Origin: Branchiostoma lanceolatum
Taxonomy: Eukaryota > Chordata > Leptocardii > Amphioxiformes > Branchiostomatidae
NCBI RefSeq assembly: GCF_035083965.1
Contig: NC_089724.1
Coordinates: 11,402,910 to 11,466,909 of the forward strand
Direction of reading: 5' to 3'
DNA length: 64,000 bases
In this document: one piece after another, positions 1-11,400 of the stretch
How the letters are laid out: each line of letters starts with the position of its first letter
How positions within the stretch are numbered: the first letter of the stretch is position 1
Translations under genes and position numbers: made by a program
Notes under the pieces: generated by a model
The model's input: only the letters and a program-made list of their open reading frames with translations
The model's database searches: none
Told to the model about the DNA's origin: nothing

Positions 1-87
1 CATAGCGGTGTCCAAAATATGATATCAAGACCTTGTTAACAATAGAGGCGTGCATTCATGCACGGTTGTGTTACCAGGGCGTGGTGG

Positions 88-94
88 TATAAAT
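88..94 (+). promoter_or_regulatory. TATA box of first Ly6 gene
   Basis: A TATAAAT motif lies about 90 bases before the start codon of the first three-finger gene. Transcription would be expected to start near position 118. Assignment rests on spacing and motif only. Confidence 0.5.
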
Positions 95-178
95 TTGGAC
101 GGTCCGTTGTCAACAACATTGTACACATTTGAGCAGGTTGAACCGGCTGTTCTGAGTAAAGCTGACTAAAGCAACGCC

Positions 179-2225
179 ATGAACAGCAGGGTCGTTCTCG
201 TTTTGCTGGGGACTCTTGTCGCATCAGGTAAGTATAGAGAAAGTTTGCTGAGTCATATGAAATATTTCTAATGGTTTCCTCCGTGTGTTTGATCTGTACA
301 CACACTCACACTTGCGAAAATGTAAGAAATTTATGCAGAATACTTTAAACGTGTCTAAAGTTGTATCCCTTGTATACCAGGGTACCGCACTCTGCAGGTA
401 TTATCAATATTCCTTTTAAGAATGGCGACGTAATGAAAGAAAATAAGTTTAAGAGGAGAGGAGAAGAAGAAGCCTAAACATTCCATCAACAACGTGGTGA
501 TCTGCCGGCTACTGTAGTCGTAGCTAAGACAACATTTTGAAAACAGGATTTCAGAGTCTGAGGTAGAAGAGAAGTTTACTCCATCACCGTAATGTGATAT
601 TTCATTGTGCTATGTCACACGTCTAACATGAACTCCTCAAACCGCAGGCTCGGCCCTGGTGTGTTACAGTTGTTCCGGTACCGGCGATGCCTGTGTGAAG
701 AATTTCAAGACCATTGCTAACAACACGGAGACCTGTTCCGGCTCTCTGAACACTAGATGTGCCGTAAGTAAATTTTGTTTTCTCAACCGTCGACGTACAG
801 TGAGTTATGAGCTGCATACTGTAATTCTCGTTCGCGTGCGGACCAAAATTTGCCGACCACAGGGGAGGCTCTAATACAGCCCACACATGGGGAGAATAGG
901 GCATAACTATTGGCCTTCTCTTAGCTAGAGGAAGACAAGGTAATCGTCAAATCTACATTGTAATTGTAATATTTAAGATTGTTTTTTTTTCATGGACGCA
1001 ATAATAGCAGTAGGGCAAGAACTGCCAGCTGTAGCCCTACTATCAAATTGTTTTGTAATGGGACAATTCTAGACACTGCTTAATATTCACTTTTTCCCGG
1101 GGGTACTTCAAATTGCACGGTTGGGAAAAATTTCACATTTGTGAAAAGTAGGAAAGGTACTAGAAATTACAAATGCATTTTCTAAGGTGTGGTCCTAGCA
1201 TCTATGATCATCAACTTAACATTGTGCGCGATGGCAACGGCCTAGCAACAGAGACAACATAGACTTTATTACCACACTGTCAACAAAGGGACGTACATGT
1301 ATCTAAATCGCGTTGATTCCAAATAGAACGTAGAACGCCAAAGGCAGATCCGTTCTCTAAACTTGAGTGATACAGGGCTAGCTGAAAAATGGCGAGTATA
1401 TCTCAAGTAGCGAGCTAAAAGAGGGGATGATTTCATTCTTTTTCTGCACAGCATCTTTCTAAATGATTGACAATAATGTCATAGATAACGCATGAAAACG
1501 AACCACGCCTCGCATCTCGCCTTTCTGTTGGTAGGTGACCTCGACAGGTCATTGTGACATGTCATTGTAACACACTCTGCGCATGAGTAGAAGAAGGTTT
1601 GCGTAATAGAGACATTGTGTATGTGACGGGATGCCTTGTCCTGTAAATGACACAGTGTAAGTTTATGAAGGCTAGTCAAACAACACAACTCCTGAGATGA
1701 CCGTATCTCTCTACTTTATGAATATCTGGGTGTAGTAATGACTTTATCTGCAAAAAGCCCAGGGTAGTATATAGAAGTAATGCGAAGACTCTATTCTTTG
1801 ACAGGTCACCTACAGCAAGCTCAGTGGTGACTATGTAACCTTCAGCCGGAGTTGTGCAAGTAGCGTCGGATGCGTCTGCCCGACTATTGGAGGTGAGTCA
1901 TTCTGAAATCTCTCTCTCCCCCAGTCCGGTCTCCTCCATGACCACTAGATTTCCGTATCTCTAGTTTATGAGATTTGATTGAAAGAAACCATGGTATGAT
2001 ATTCTTTTCGGGAAAACGCGGTTATTACAATAAAGACCAGTCGAATTTCTGAAATATGCCCACCAGTCAATGCCAACTGTTGTCATTGCAGACACTGGAG
2101 CCTGTAAGAGATGCTGCAGCACTGACAGGTGCAATACCAGCGGCGCCTCTCCTGCGCAGGCCCAGACCATAGTCGCCCTGCTCGCAGCAGCCGTCTTGTC
2201 GATGCTTGTCGCCGGGAAGCAGTGA
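179..2225 (+). CDS. Ly6/uPAR three-finger protein, probably GPI-anchored (copy 1)
   Basis: Four exons: 179-227, 648-763, 1805-1892 and 2092-2225, all with GT-AG introns (donors GTAAGT, GTAAGT, GTGAGT) and consistent phases 1, 0, 1. The product is about 128 residues. Residues 1-17 form a signal peptide (MNSRVVLVLLGTLVASG). The mature part opens with a CYSC motif and ends with CCSTDRCN, the CCxxxxCN signature that closes a Ly6/uPAR (LU) domain; about a dozen cysteines lie between. A final hydrophobic run (TIVALLAAAVLSMLVAG) preceded by small residues fits a GPI-attachment signal, so the protein is probably tethered outside the cell. The exon layout (signal, first finger, middle, terminal CC motif plus tail) is usual for the family. 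LU proteins act as receptors, receptor modulators or adhesion factors; which role applies here cannot be told. A second, related gene follows on the same strand. Confidence 0.87.
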
Positions 2226-3504
2226 GGCAGCTGATTGGTCAAGAGTAAAACGAATGGTAGGGCGCCAGTCAGTAATTGTCTAATGGACAGGGAATAGTAG
2301 TAAGCTGGCATTCCCAGCGTGCCTTATAAATAGTAGTTAATCCCTACCTAGTCTGTCTCTATACCGCTATAAGTATAGCTCACAATCTCCAGATAGAATG
2401 AACCGATTGATAAAAATACTGAAATATGCTATCCGTAAATTTGATAAGCAGTTATGCTTTTCTGAACAACCCTTTAAACGTCAGAAATAGTCTTTAATCG
2501 TAGATTCGTAGTATATGTATACTTTGCAACTCTGCTTCACATGATCAATGTTTGGAAAACCTATGTAGGCAAATGAGCATGATGCATGAATTCATAAGGT
2601 GTCTGTGTATGCTTTGAGTACGACTGAATGTAACAACTTAACGAGCTGTATCTGAGAGATAAAACTCTCACGCGGTGTGCCGAATCGCTTGTACGTGTCA
2701 TCAAAGATTGACTCATAGAGCGCCAATATCAGTTAGGCTTGTCCTATAGCATGTAAACATATATCACAGATTGTCAGATCCCTGTCCGTGAATTGAAGTC
2801 AGTAATAAAAAGCTTCTCGTGACGCCTCGATCGAGAATGAAAAAAAGAAAGAATTTGTCGTGTCAATCTCTTGTGATATGAGTGAAACACCACTCTGGTA
2901 CAAACTATGTAATTTGTGCGATGGCCCATAGGACGGTGATTAACTGTTACGACCATATCGCTGTTAGTAACGCAAAAGATACAATAGACCTCAGACGAAG
3001 GTCAACATTAAAAATGCAGTAGGGTAGGACCCTATTACGACGGTACCAAATACTTACGTGGTTTATTTTTCCCTATACTGAATGAATAAGTCTGGTGACT
3101 GTGGAAGCTAGTTTTGCGTTGCGTCCAGCATGAATGTGCGTATGTAAGTGAGTCGATCTGTTTCAGTGATACGGACAATCAGCAATACGAGCAATACGGC
3201 AACGGCATATTGCCGCTATTGTTACCTTCTTTGTTCGTCTGGAGGCCATAGGTTTGGCTCCGAGATGGCGTGACAATATCCAATGAACGTTTGATTAACG
3301 AACGCCACTAAAACCGTCTTAACAACTGTTGTAGAATGTTTTGTTAACAGCCACGCCTTAGATAAAAAGACCCATTCAAAAATTGTTTGGGCACGCAAAA
3401 GCACCATTAGGGGCGGAAACCTAAGATAAATCACAAACTGACATTTTGTAAGAATAAAGAAAATACCAAAGCACACACAGATAGAATACCAGCCGACCTA
3501 CAAC
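2226..3504. other. Intergenic spacer between the two Ly6 genes
   Basis: No supported gene. An AATAAA at 2804-2809 could be a distant polyadenylation signal for the upstream gene. No repeat was recognised. Confidence 0.5.
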
Positions 3505-5823
3505 ATGTTCAGTACCAGGGGAGACAGGAGGAGGGACAGAAGGAAGAACACCTCATTAATGTCACGCACAGGTGTCAGCAGAGGAGGCGCTGTGGCCATC
3601 CTATTGATAAGCCTTTTATGCATGGCAGGTGAGTTGACAGGATAATTACATTTACAAACGAGTTGACATTATGGACAAGTACCGTAAAGCGTATATTACC
3701 ACTAAATTTTTAAAGTATAAGAAAATAATAGCGACATCTTAAGTAAAATTCTTTAAGAGTTCATACCATGTACAGCATTTTAGGAATCAACCTTATAAAT
3801 GATGTTATGGACTCAATGGAGGCACTGGCACGTGCAAACTGTTCGTTGTCAAATTTTGGACTTTGGCGGTTAGTTCTGGCAAGACCCAGAATGATGGGCA
3901 TGGAGATTATTTGTACTGTATCATCTTCATGCTGCTTCCACGTAAAGCAATACGTTAATGGTGTTGTTTGTAACATCGGAGTGTGGATCGTTTCGTATTG
4001 GAGAAAACTGAGGACACACCCTGTGTCATCATTATTTGTAGCATTTTCATTTCAAATTGGTCATCGGTGCCTACAACGTTCCAAATGAAAGCCTTTCTTT
4101 CACCTAGAGCTACGTTCTCCCGCTGTATGATCATGGCCAGTTTTAAACATGTGCTTCCATGTGGGCTTACACGGCCTTCATCATAAAAAAGCAAGGTTAA
4201 ATTAAGAATTCAAGCTGACATATGATGTAAATATTCGCCGCTAGTCATTGCATGATCACGCCGCCGGAGTGCTCTTTGATAAATGATAAAAGTCAGCCAA
4301 GCAGAAAATGAGGGCAACAGAATTTTTTTGTTCAATCTGGTAGATGTTTCGTTTGTATAAGAGCGCTGTTCAAGTCTTGAACATGCACCTCCGATTATGC
4401 CTCCAGATCCCACAGACGCACTTCGCTGTTACTCCTGCTCCGGCATTGGGGGCGCTTGCCAGAACAATCCCACAATCCTCCCTGCCAACACCTCTCGGAC
4501 GGACTGCACTTCAGGCCTGGATCGCTGTGCGGTGAGCGTGGTCTAGAGAACTAGTAGCCCAGCGCATGACGTACAATTAGCTAACAGTATCGGTATATAT
4601 ATCCTCCTTGGTACAGTTAACCATTTTGTATTTTTTTGACGCGTATATGTATTTAGACAACAAATTTGGAAACGTTAAGACAACAAATTTCGAAACGATT
4701 GGTTGGAAAATATTTTCTGTTTACCGGAAAATTGCGGCCTCCTACTAATGTTCGTCCCTTTGTATCTGAAACCGTCAGCGTTGATTGTTGGAAATGTCCT
4801 CAAGGTTGCGCCGTGGCAACGGCATTAATAATGTATGTACCGCTCCCAAGTGACAACGAACAATGGCGATTAGTCATTCTGTATGGGCACAGGTACCTTT
4901 ATGGAGAACACATATGTATGCATTCTGAGTGCAAGTAACTATTTATTTTTTAACTTGTGTTCCTTTGAGTGTGTAAATAGAATTGATCGTTTTTCTTGTT
5001 GAAAGATATTCTGAATTACTTGAGTGCCAAGGAGAAACTTACTGAAACATTTTTTTCGTAAACGTACAGACTTCCTATTTTATGGCGGATGGCAACATCA
5101 CAAGTTACAGCCGAAGTTGCGCCCTCTCTACCGGCTGCCGGTGGAAGACGGTTAGTCCGGGAAATCTCTTCTGCACCATATGTCCTCCAGTCAATACATG
5201 TATTCTAACAAATGATGTTGTATGACGTGAACGTAAACGCCCGATTTTATTCTGGCACTTGCTGTAATTCCCACAGGGGGTCTAACTAAGCATGTATTTC
5301 TCAGGGGAAAATTAACAGCATTGTAAGGGAAATACTAAGACTACTTCGTTCCAATACGTTTCTAGACGACGCTGCACGTTTTACTGACGCGTTTGTCAGT
5401 TAGACCACATGCCGGGGTACTAAAAGGTACGATCCAGAGATCCCTTGGTCATAGATAGATATGAGACATAAGGAAAGAGAATCGCGAGTGATCTCGTAAT
5501 GGGCAAATTCATGGACATCGTGCTGTTAAAAGATCTTGAAAATGATGAATTTGCTATCATCGTTCCATTAATATTAGATCAAGCGTTGAGTTATACGATG
5601 CTGTTCAATGTGGTTATCACCAAATAACCCATGGAATGCACCTCAAAAGATGATTATAAACTCGAATGCAAACAACGCCTTTGTGTCGACAGGTACCGGA
5701 GTCTGTGTCCTCTGTTGTAAAGGAGACCTTTGTCTGACAAGTGCAAGTTCGTCTCTCACCGATGTTCCAAGTGCCCCGTGGATCATCTGTCTTGCCTGGT
5801 TCATCTACATTTCTAACGTTTAG
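3505..5823 (+). CDS. Ly6/uPAR three-finger protein (copy 2), splice model uncertain
   Basis: Exons run 3505-3628, 4407 or 4416 to 4531 (two in-frame acceptors), 5070 to about 5154, and 5693-5823. The first exon encodes a basic N-terminus followed by AVAILLISLLCMAG; an internal Met at 3559 may be the true start, giving a more ordinary signal peptide. Exon 2 opens the LU domain with LRCYSCSG, paralleling copy 1. Exon 3 carries SYSRSCALSTGC, against FSRSCASSVGC in copy 1. Exon 4 carries CVLCCKGDLC and a hydrophobic tail fit for a GPI anchor. The closing motif lacks the usual final Asn. The obvious donor at 5151 (GTTAGT) leaves phase 0, while the last exon needs phase 1; a weak GT at 5155 would restore the frame. 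Either a poor donor is used or the gene is decaying. Tandem position and matching layout suggest a local duplication. Confidence 0.72.
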
Positions 5824-6706
5824 AGCGACTCGAGCTCCACACATGGTGTAATTGAGAGGGAGGCAACTCCACATAAACAAGTCTTAATGTCAGACTAAAG
5901 AGAAGACTTCATTGCACAGCTGTCACTGCTGATGATGTAAGAGGAGGACATGTGGATTTCTTCTACCATTTTCCTCGTCTGTTGAAATTTTTGTATGAAA
6001 TGAAGGATTTCTTGGACAACCATTTCGGTAAAGATAAATATTTGAAGAAAACATTAACAATATTTGTACAAAGGGAAATCAAGTATTCAATTGTCGCTCT
6101 TGATATCTTTTACTGATTAATATACATTATGATATGTGCTTGACGGCACAAATGTTGCAATCTGTGATGTTCAGATCGATGATTTTTATGTTTGACCGTT
6201 GGGATTACTGTGCCTATATATAAAGCAAATTGCACAACCAAAAGATAAAGAATTTTACAAGTAATCAGCATCCATTGTTGGAAAAAATTCAGTCCCTTTC
6301 CATAGTGTGAAATGTCGACTTAAATACCACCTTTTGCCACCTAGTATCGATATTTCGGAATTTTAAACGATAAGGTTAGGCCGCAAAGTACAATCACTCC
6401 GATAAGTGTACAATGGGGTCACTCAGGTAATGTAATATTCCTACCGGTAGAGGGGGCGACATCGTGACAGCTGGTACTGAACAGTGGTTAAGGGAATCAG
6501 GCACTGCATTGACCGGGCTTGGTGTCTTTGAATAGAACGCTCAGTGTCAGAACATGACCAATTTTTCTCCAGGTGTTCGTTATTTCTAATTTAACTTTCA
6601 TTCCGTTACTTTAGACTGATAATCTTGACATTTTGGATTATTGTTGGAGGGAACGTCTGCTTAATTCACCATTGGCGTGTCCACAGATTTTTGTTTATCC
6701 TGAAGT
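5824..6706. other. Intergenic DNA, no gene seen
   Basis: AT-rich sequence after the second Ly6 gene. No coding signal or RNA gene was recognised. Confidence 0.4.
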
Positions 6707-6941
6707 CCCTGTCACACTTGTGCGTACATACAAGTCCGCAGGAGTTGCGTGTTAACATGTTTTTGGTTTAGGTGAAGTTCGCAGCCAAATAAGTAATTTC
6801 TTTGGTTCGATAACCAAGCTGCACAGCGGTAGGTCAAAGTAGAAAACATATTTCCCCCCTCAAACTTTACTTAAGCTTTAACCAAAGAAATGTTGATGCG
6901 CAACTCATACGTACTTGAATATACGCACAAGTGTGACAGGG
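6707..6941. mobile_element. Small DNA transposon (MITE) with long terminal inverted repeats
   Basis: The left end (CCCTGTCACACTTGTGCGTA) is repeated in reverse complement at the right end. Similarity continues inward for roughly 80 bases on each side with scattered mismatches, leaving a unique core of about 65 bases. There is no open frame. No target-site duplication is obvious, so the superfamily is undetermined. Confidence 0.75.
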
Positions 6942-7625
6942 CCCTAAGAGTAAATCATCATGAGGTACATGTAGTAGTCAAGACGTTTAGGTACCACTAC
7001 AGGACGGTAGACGTAACTTAGGGAGAACACTGAAGCTGGTGAACTACATCTCAGCGTAAGCAGCATTAACCAGTACACACATCATTTTCATGAGCATGAT
7101 TTTTATTCAAAGCTACGACCATTGCTTTTTTTCTTTCACATGGATGGTATCTATGACCGTATTTACAACCTCAGCCAAGGTTTATTTCTATACTTATGAC
7201 AATCCTGGGTGGAGGATAGTTGTGTTTTCACATCGATCGACATGAGAGGCAACAGAGTTTGTACCAAGAAGACTATCATTACTTGAAGATGATTTGGGCA
7301 TACGAGAAGTCCAACATGAATCGAAACCATCTGCGCAGATTATACTATATACTATGTATAACATAATGTTATAATCCAGTCTTAGATGCGTTCTTGCTAG
7401 AGTGCCAACATGTTGAAGTGACAAGCTATAACTATTTGAATTTGTGACCGATTACAAGCGATCCTTTCCCGATATGCATGGACTTTTGTTCACAGTAAGG
7501 TGTGCACCATGTCCCCATGGATAGAGATGCCTTCCTTACAAAGGGTCAGTTATCTTTAAGAAGATGAAAGCTTTTGTCTTTTTTATACGAGTTATCCTGT
7601 AAACTAGGGTTTTCTACCCTTTAAC
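6942..7625. other. 3' flank of calcitonin-type gene A
   Basis: No coding sequence. On the minus strand an AATAAA (plus-strand TTTATT at 7181-7186) lies about 440 bases after the stop codon of gene A and is a candidate polyadenylation signal. Confidence 0.35.
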
Positions 7626-8476
7626 CTATGACGTATCTCTGCGCTTGCGCCCTGGTGCACCGACTCCGGTGTCGGTAGGGTTGTCCAGACTGCTCAGGTT
7701 GTGCGAGAGGCGGTTGTTCATACACCATGCGGTCTTACAGGCTATCTTCCCGCGTTTGTAGGCAGGTCCCTGGGGTAGACCGTCCAAACTGTGAATGATA
7801 AAAGAAAAAGTGACCATACCACTGCTAGTTCTGTAGACTTATTCCAGTTCGTACCTGTACTTTTATAGACCGTGAGTTGTATTGATTTAAAGGAGCATTC
7901 AGCACTACGGACATGTACAGTACTGGGAAAATATAATTCTGTACCAGTAGTTGTGGTATTCCCATGAACACGTTTAATGTATAGAGAGGAATGTTCAACT
8001 GAAGATCATTCAGCACCAAGGACATGGACCATGCTGTAAGTATGAAAGAAGATCCGTAGAAAGTTTCTCACAGGAACGTCTAAGTCTCGGTGGTGATATT
8101 ACCATTTTTGCGGTTTTAATTTCAATCCTGGAATACATTTTTATTACTTTCATTTACTAGTATTTCTTTGCATCAAGCACAGGGCCCATATTAAAAACAA
8201 CAAAGACAATATACAGATATTTACATATTACACAAACATTGTATATATGACTATGCTTAACAGAATCTGAGTGTTCAACAAAACCCCAAAACACACATTA
8301 GAAGATAGGACAGAGGAACGGCCATTATTACTCACCCGTAGCCAAACTCACTGGGCTGCACGAGTTTGTTGACGTTCTCGTTCACGATCTGCAGCACCTC
8401 TCGCGCCATGGCGCTCACCACACGGCCAACGTCTTCCTCGGACAGACGGAAGTTGGTGTCTGCCCGTTCGTCCCTT
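7626..8476 (-). CDS. CTFP: Calcitonin-family peptide precursor A (propeptide and mature-peptide exons; signal exon not found)
   Basis: Two coding exons on the minus strand: 8476-8336 and 7788-7626, joined by a GTGAGT/CAG intron in phase 2. The first encodes an acidic propeptide with RLSEEDVGRVVSAMAREVLQ, resembling the LSEDEARLLLAALVQDY stretch of vertebrate procalcitonin. The second encodes a Lys-Arg cleavage site, then ACKTAWCMNNRLS, giving the six-residue Cys ring of CGRP and calcitonin. It ends with TDTGVGAP-G-RKRR: a proline-amide donor glycine followed by a basic site, as in calcitonin. The predicted hormone has 33 residues with a Cys5-Cys10 bridge and amidated Pro33. The family signals through class B calcitonin-type receptors. 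The propeptide exon begins in phase 2, so a signal-peptide exon ending in phase 2 must lie upstream between 8.5 and 15.6 kb; I could not identify it. The family call is firm; the 5' half is incomplete. Confidence 0.9.
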
Positions 8477-11400
8477 CTGTGGAACGAAATCTTATGGTTA
8501 TTAATCATAGCACGACTGTGTCTCATGGCGCCATGATGATAAGCATATTTGATGAAGTGGTAGGATGTTGTTGAAACATGTGATATATAGAACTAATTTG
8601 CAGACAGTTCTGAAATGTTGTCACCTCTAACTATTACAACCAAACATTCATTTACTTCTTATATTAACATAGCCAAACTTAGAAATAAAATAAATCAATA
8701 TCTGAATCTCAAAACAACCATATACGAATTTCTTTCAAAAGGATTATTTGGGTTTTTGCAAATGTCAATGACATTCAAGAATATGCAAAGCGGGCGACTG
8801 AAACGTTGAAAAAATTTACTGCTTTGAATTGGAATTCAGGAACAATAAGGGTATTGTTTCCCGTACTCACGCTGTGGGGGCCGCTGTGCAGGTTGTCAGT
8901 AGAACAGAAAAGGTCACGCATGCGCAGAGAAGAAACCTTCCCACCTCTGTAGTCATCATTTTGCACCTGAGAGGAAGTAATGCGTCTGTGTTTATGGATC
9001 AATGGTTTCAATAGAAACATCGCTTATTGCCGTCAGCTTATTACAATCAACAGCTTCATGTGAATGTCCTGATACCATTTTTGTTTCCCAAACGGAATTT
9101 TGACTTTGGAATTACTTGACCAGGTCTGTGTTTTTCTTGTTCGAAGTTGTAACATCGCTGGAAATCCTTTTGATTGGCAATTTCAGACATGTGATACCTA
9201 GAAGACAAATTAACATGAATTGTTGCTTTCTACTCTTTTCCCAAAAGCATTTTTCACAAAATAATATATTCTGCGGTCAGTTTGGATTTGCTTCACTTTG
9301 ATGAAATTGTAAACATATTGTGACAGTTAATGTCCTTAAATGTAGGTGTAGAGAATATGGAAGATTTCATCTCAGAGAAGTTGAACAGTCTGTAGCCTGT
9401 AGACTTCTTCGAAATACCATGAATACACACTGGTGTGTGCTGAAAGCTACCAAAATGACTACAAAAAGTTTTCTTTTTCAAGTAGTTAACAACAAAAAAC
9501 GTCAGACAGGTGGATCTCTTCATCTTGCATTCAGATGACGCAATATTCAGAACTGAGCTTGACATCGTAAGTAATCCAATGTAATCATGAACATTTGAGA
9601 ATTTCAGGGATCACCAATCAGACAATGTCGCACTTATGCACTCATATAGTCTAGTCAAGAAGACTAGACCATGCTAAATTCTATAAATTCTGCCTAATTA
9701 ATTTATCTACGTTGGGAAATCCACATTGGATACTGTTGACACAATAAGAAGTATCATTGCCTGTTCTTTTTAATTTTCAAGTGACGACATGACGTTCATA
9801 GTAAGGACAAAAGATCATGGTAGACGTATAGCCTTAGCACAAGCTTGTCGAGATACCCTTGCCGGTGATCTACGCAGTCAGATTCAGCGACCTTCTTGCC
9901 TACAAGTGTTGAAATGCTTTGCAACCTTCCTTTACAGGAATGTTACAGATGAGCCATAAAATCATGGAGGAATATTGGGGATTTTTCTGGGCATCGATGG
10001 CCGTTAATGATACCGGTCCCAGATAAGTCAGTAAAATGGGGCGTCTGTGTTCAGGGCATACTTCAAGTGAGCATTATTCAATGACCATTCGTTAAGGCTC
10101 ACTTGTGCAAATGGATGAATTACCCCCTACGCTCAGCCATCAAGTTAATCATCACATGTGTGGGGCATCACGGCACTAGTAGAATTCACAATGGGTACCA
10201 ATAGGTCATGTTTGAACCAAAAGCATTAGGGACTTCGGTACAGGTAAAGCAGTCAAAGGTACACATTGATTATAAATCTATTGAATAGAGGGCCAATAAG
10301 GGGAAGGTGATTTTGTATTCCGCCATGAAAAACTAGAGATGCAGAATAGGCATATTTTAGGAAGAAGGACACAAAAGGGCATACTGGTGTCAAATGCTGC
10401 AGAGAACTGTATTCATAGCGGTGAGTTCTGTGCACCTTAAGGTTAAATAAGTATCGATCTTCACGTCTGGTGTCCACTGGGGACGGACCCTTTCGTGTGG
10501 CGGACTGAATGTGTTAAATAACAGTCGAATGGCACAAAGTCTCTATTATGCCTCTAAGCTGTGCACTTTTAGTTCCAAGGCTTGCGTTGTTTCCTGTGGC
10601 TATAAAGAGTCGATGGGCAACACTTCTATGGCAATACAGTATGTCTAGCTCAGCATTAGAATGCGTGCTTGGTGACGTCTAATCAAGAATCTCCGTAATG
10701 CTTAAGTAGCCATCGTGATCTGGCTGTAGTTTGCATAGATTGGAGTTGCAATTACCTCCTTATCTCCGCTAGGTAATGAGGGGTGGGAGGCGCATACAAT
10801 CAGTCAGAATCACCCCCAACATCACGCTAACTCCGGCACTGTTACTTTAATGACAATGCTTCTACCAAAGTAGTGGAATAAGGAACGAAATTATCTAGAC
10901 CCAGACAGGAAAGGGCGAAGAAGCAATTGTCTAGTGGAAAGTAAAACTTGTTCTCCCAGAGTTGCGTTGGAAAAGACGCCAGTACTCTTGGAACGAGATC
11001 GTAAATATTTACAAGGTTCTGCTCGGTATGGTATCCCTGAGCCGCCTAATTGATATGGACTCTTCAATCAACCAGGTAATTCCCAACAACCATGGAAGCG
11101 TGATGTCGTTCTCTCCGGCACCAACTCAACTGGTCTGGTGCCCATACAGAGGAAATCCTTAACATTACCAGGGTGAAAAGTTGTTTTTTTTAGGCAACTC
11201 ATAGAGAACAGATTCATGGCATCTTCCTTTTTAGAATGCACACTTGTCCGGCACAATCTCCATCCCTGGTCCTTTTTATGACACTAGCTTTTCTATGCAG
11301 ATAAGTCATCTCAGAGGGTCAAATACCGTAACCATATTTTCCTGTCCTCATTTTAGTCGGTACTGTGTCAAAAGGGAACGATTAGCGATGACGAAGCTGT

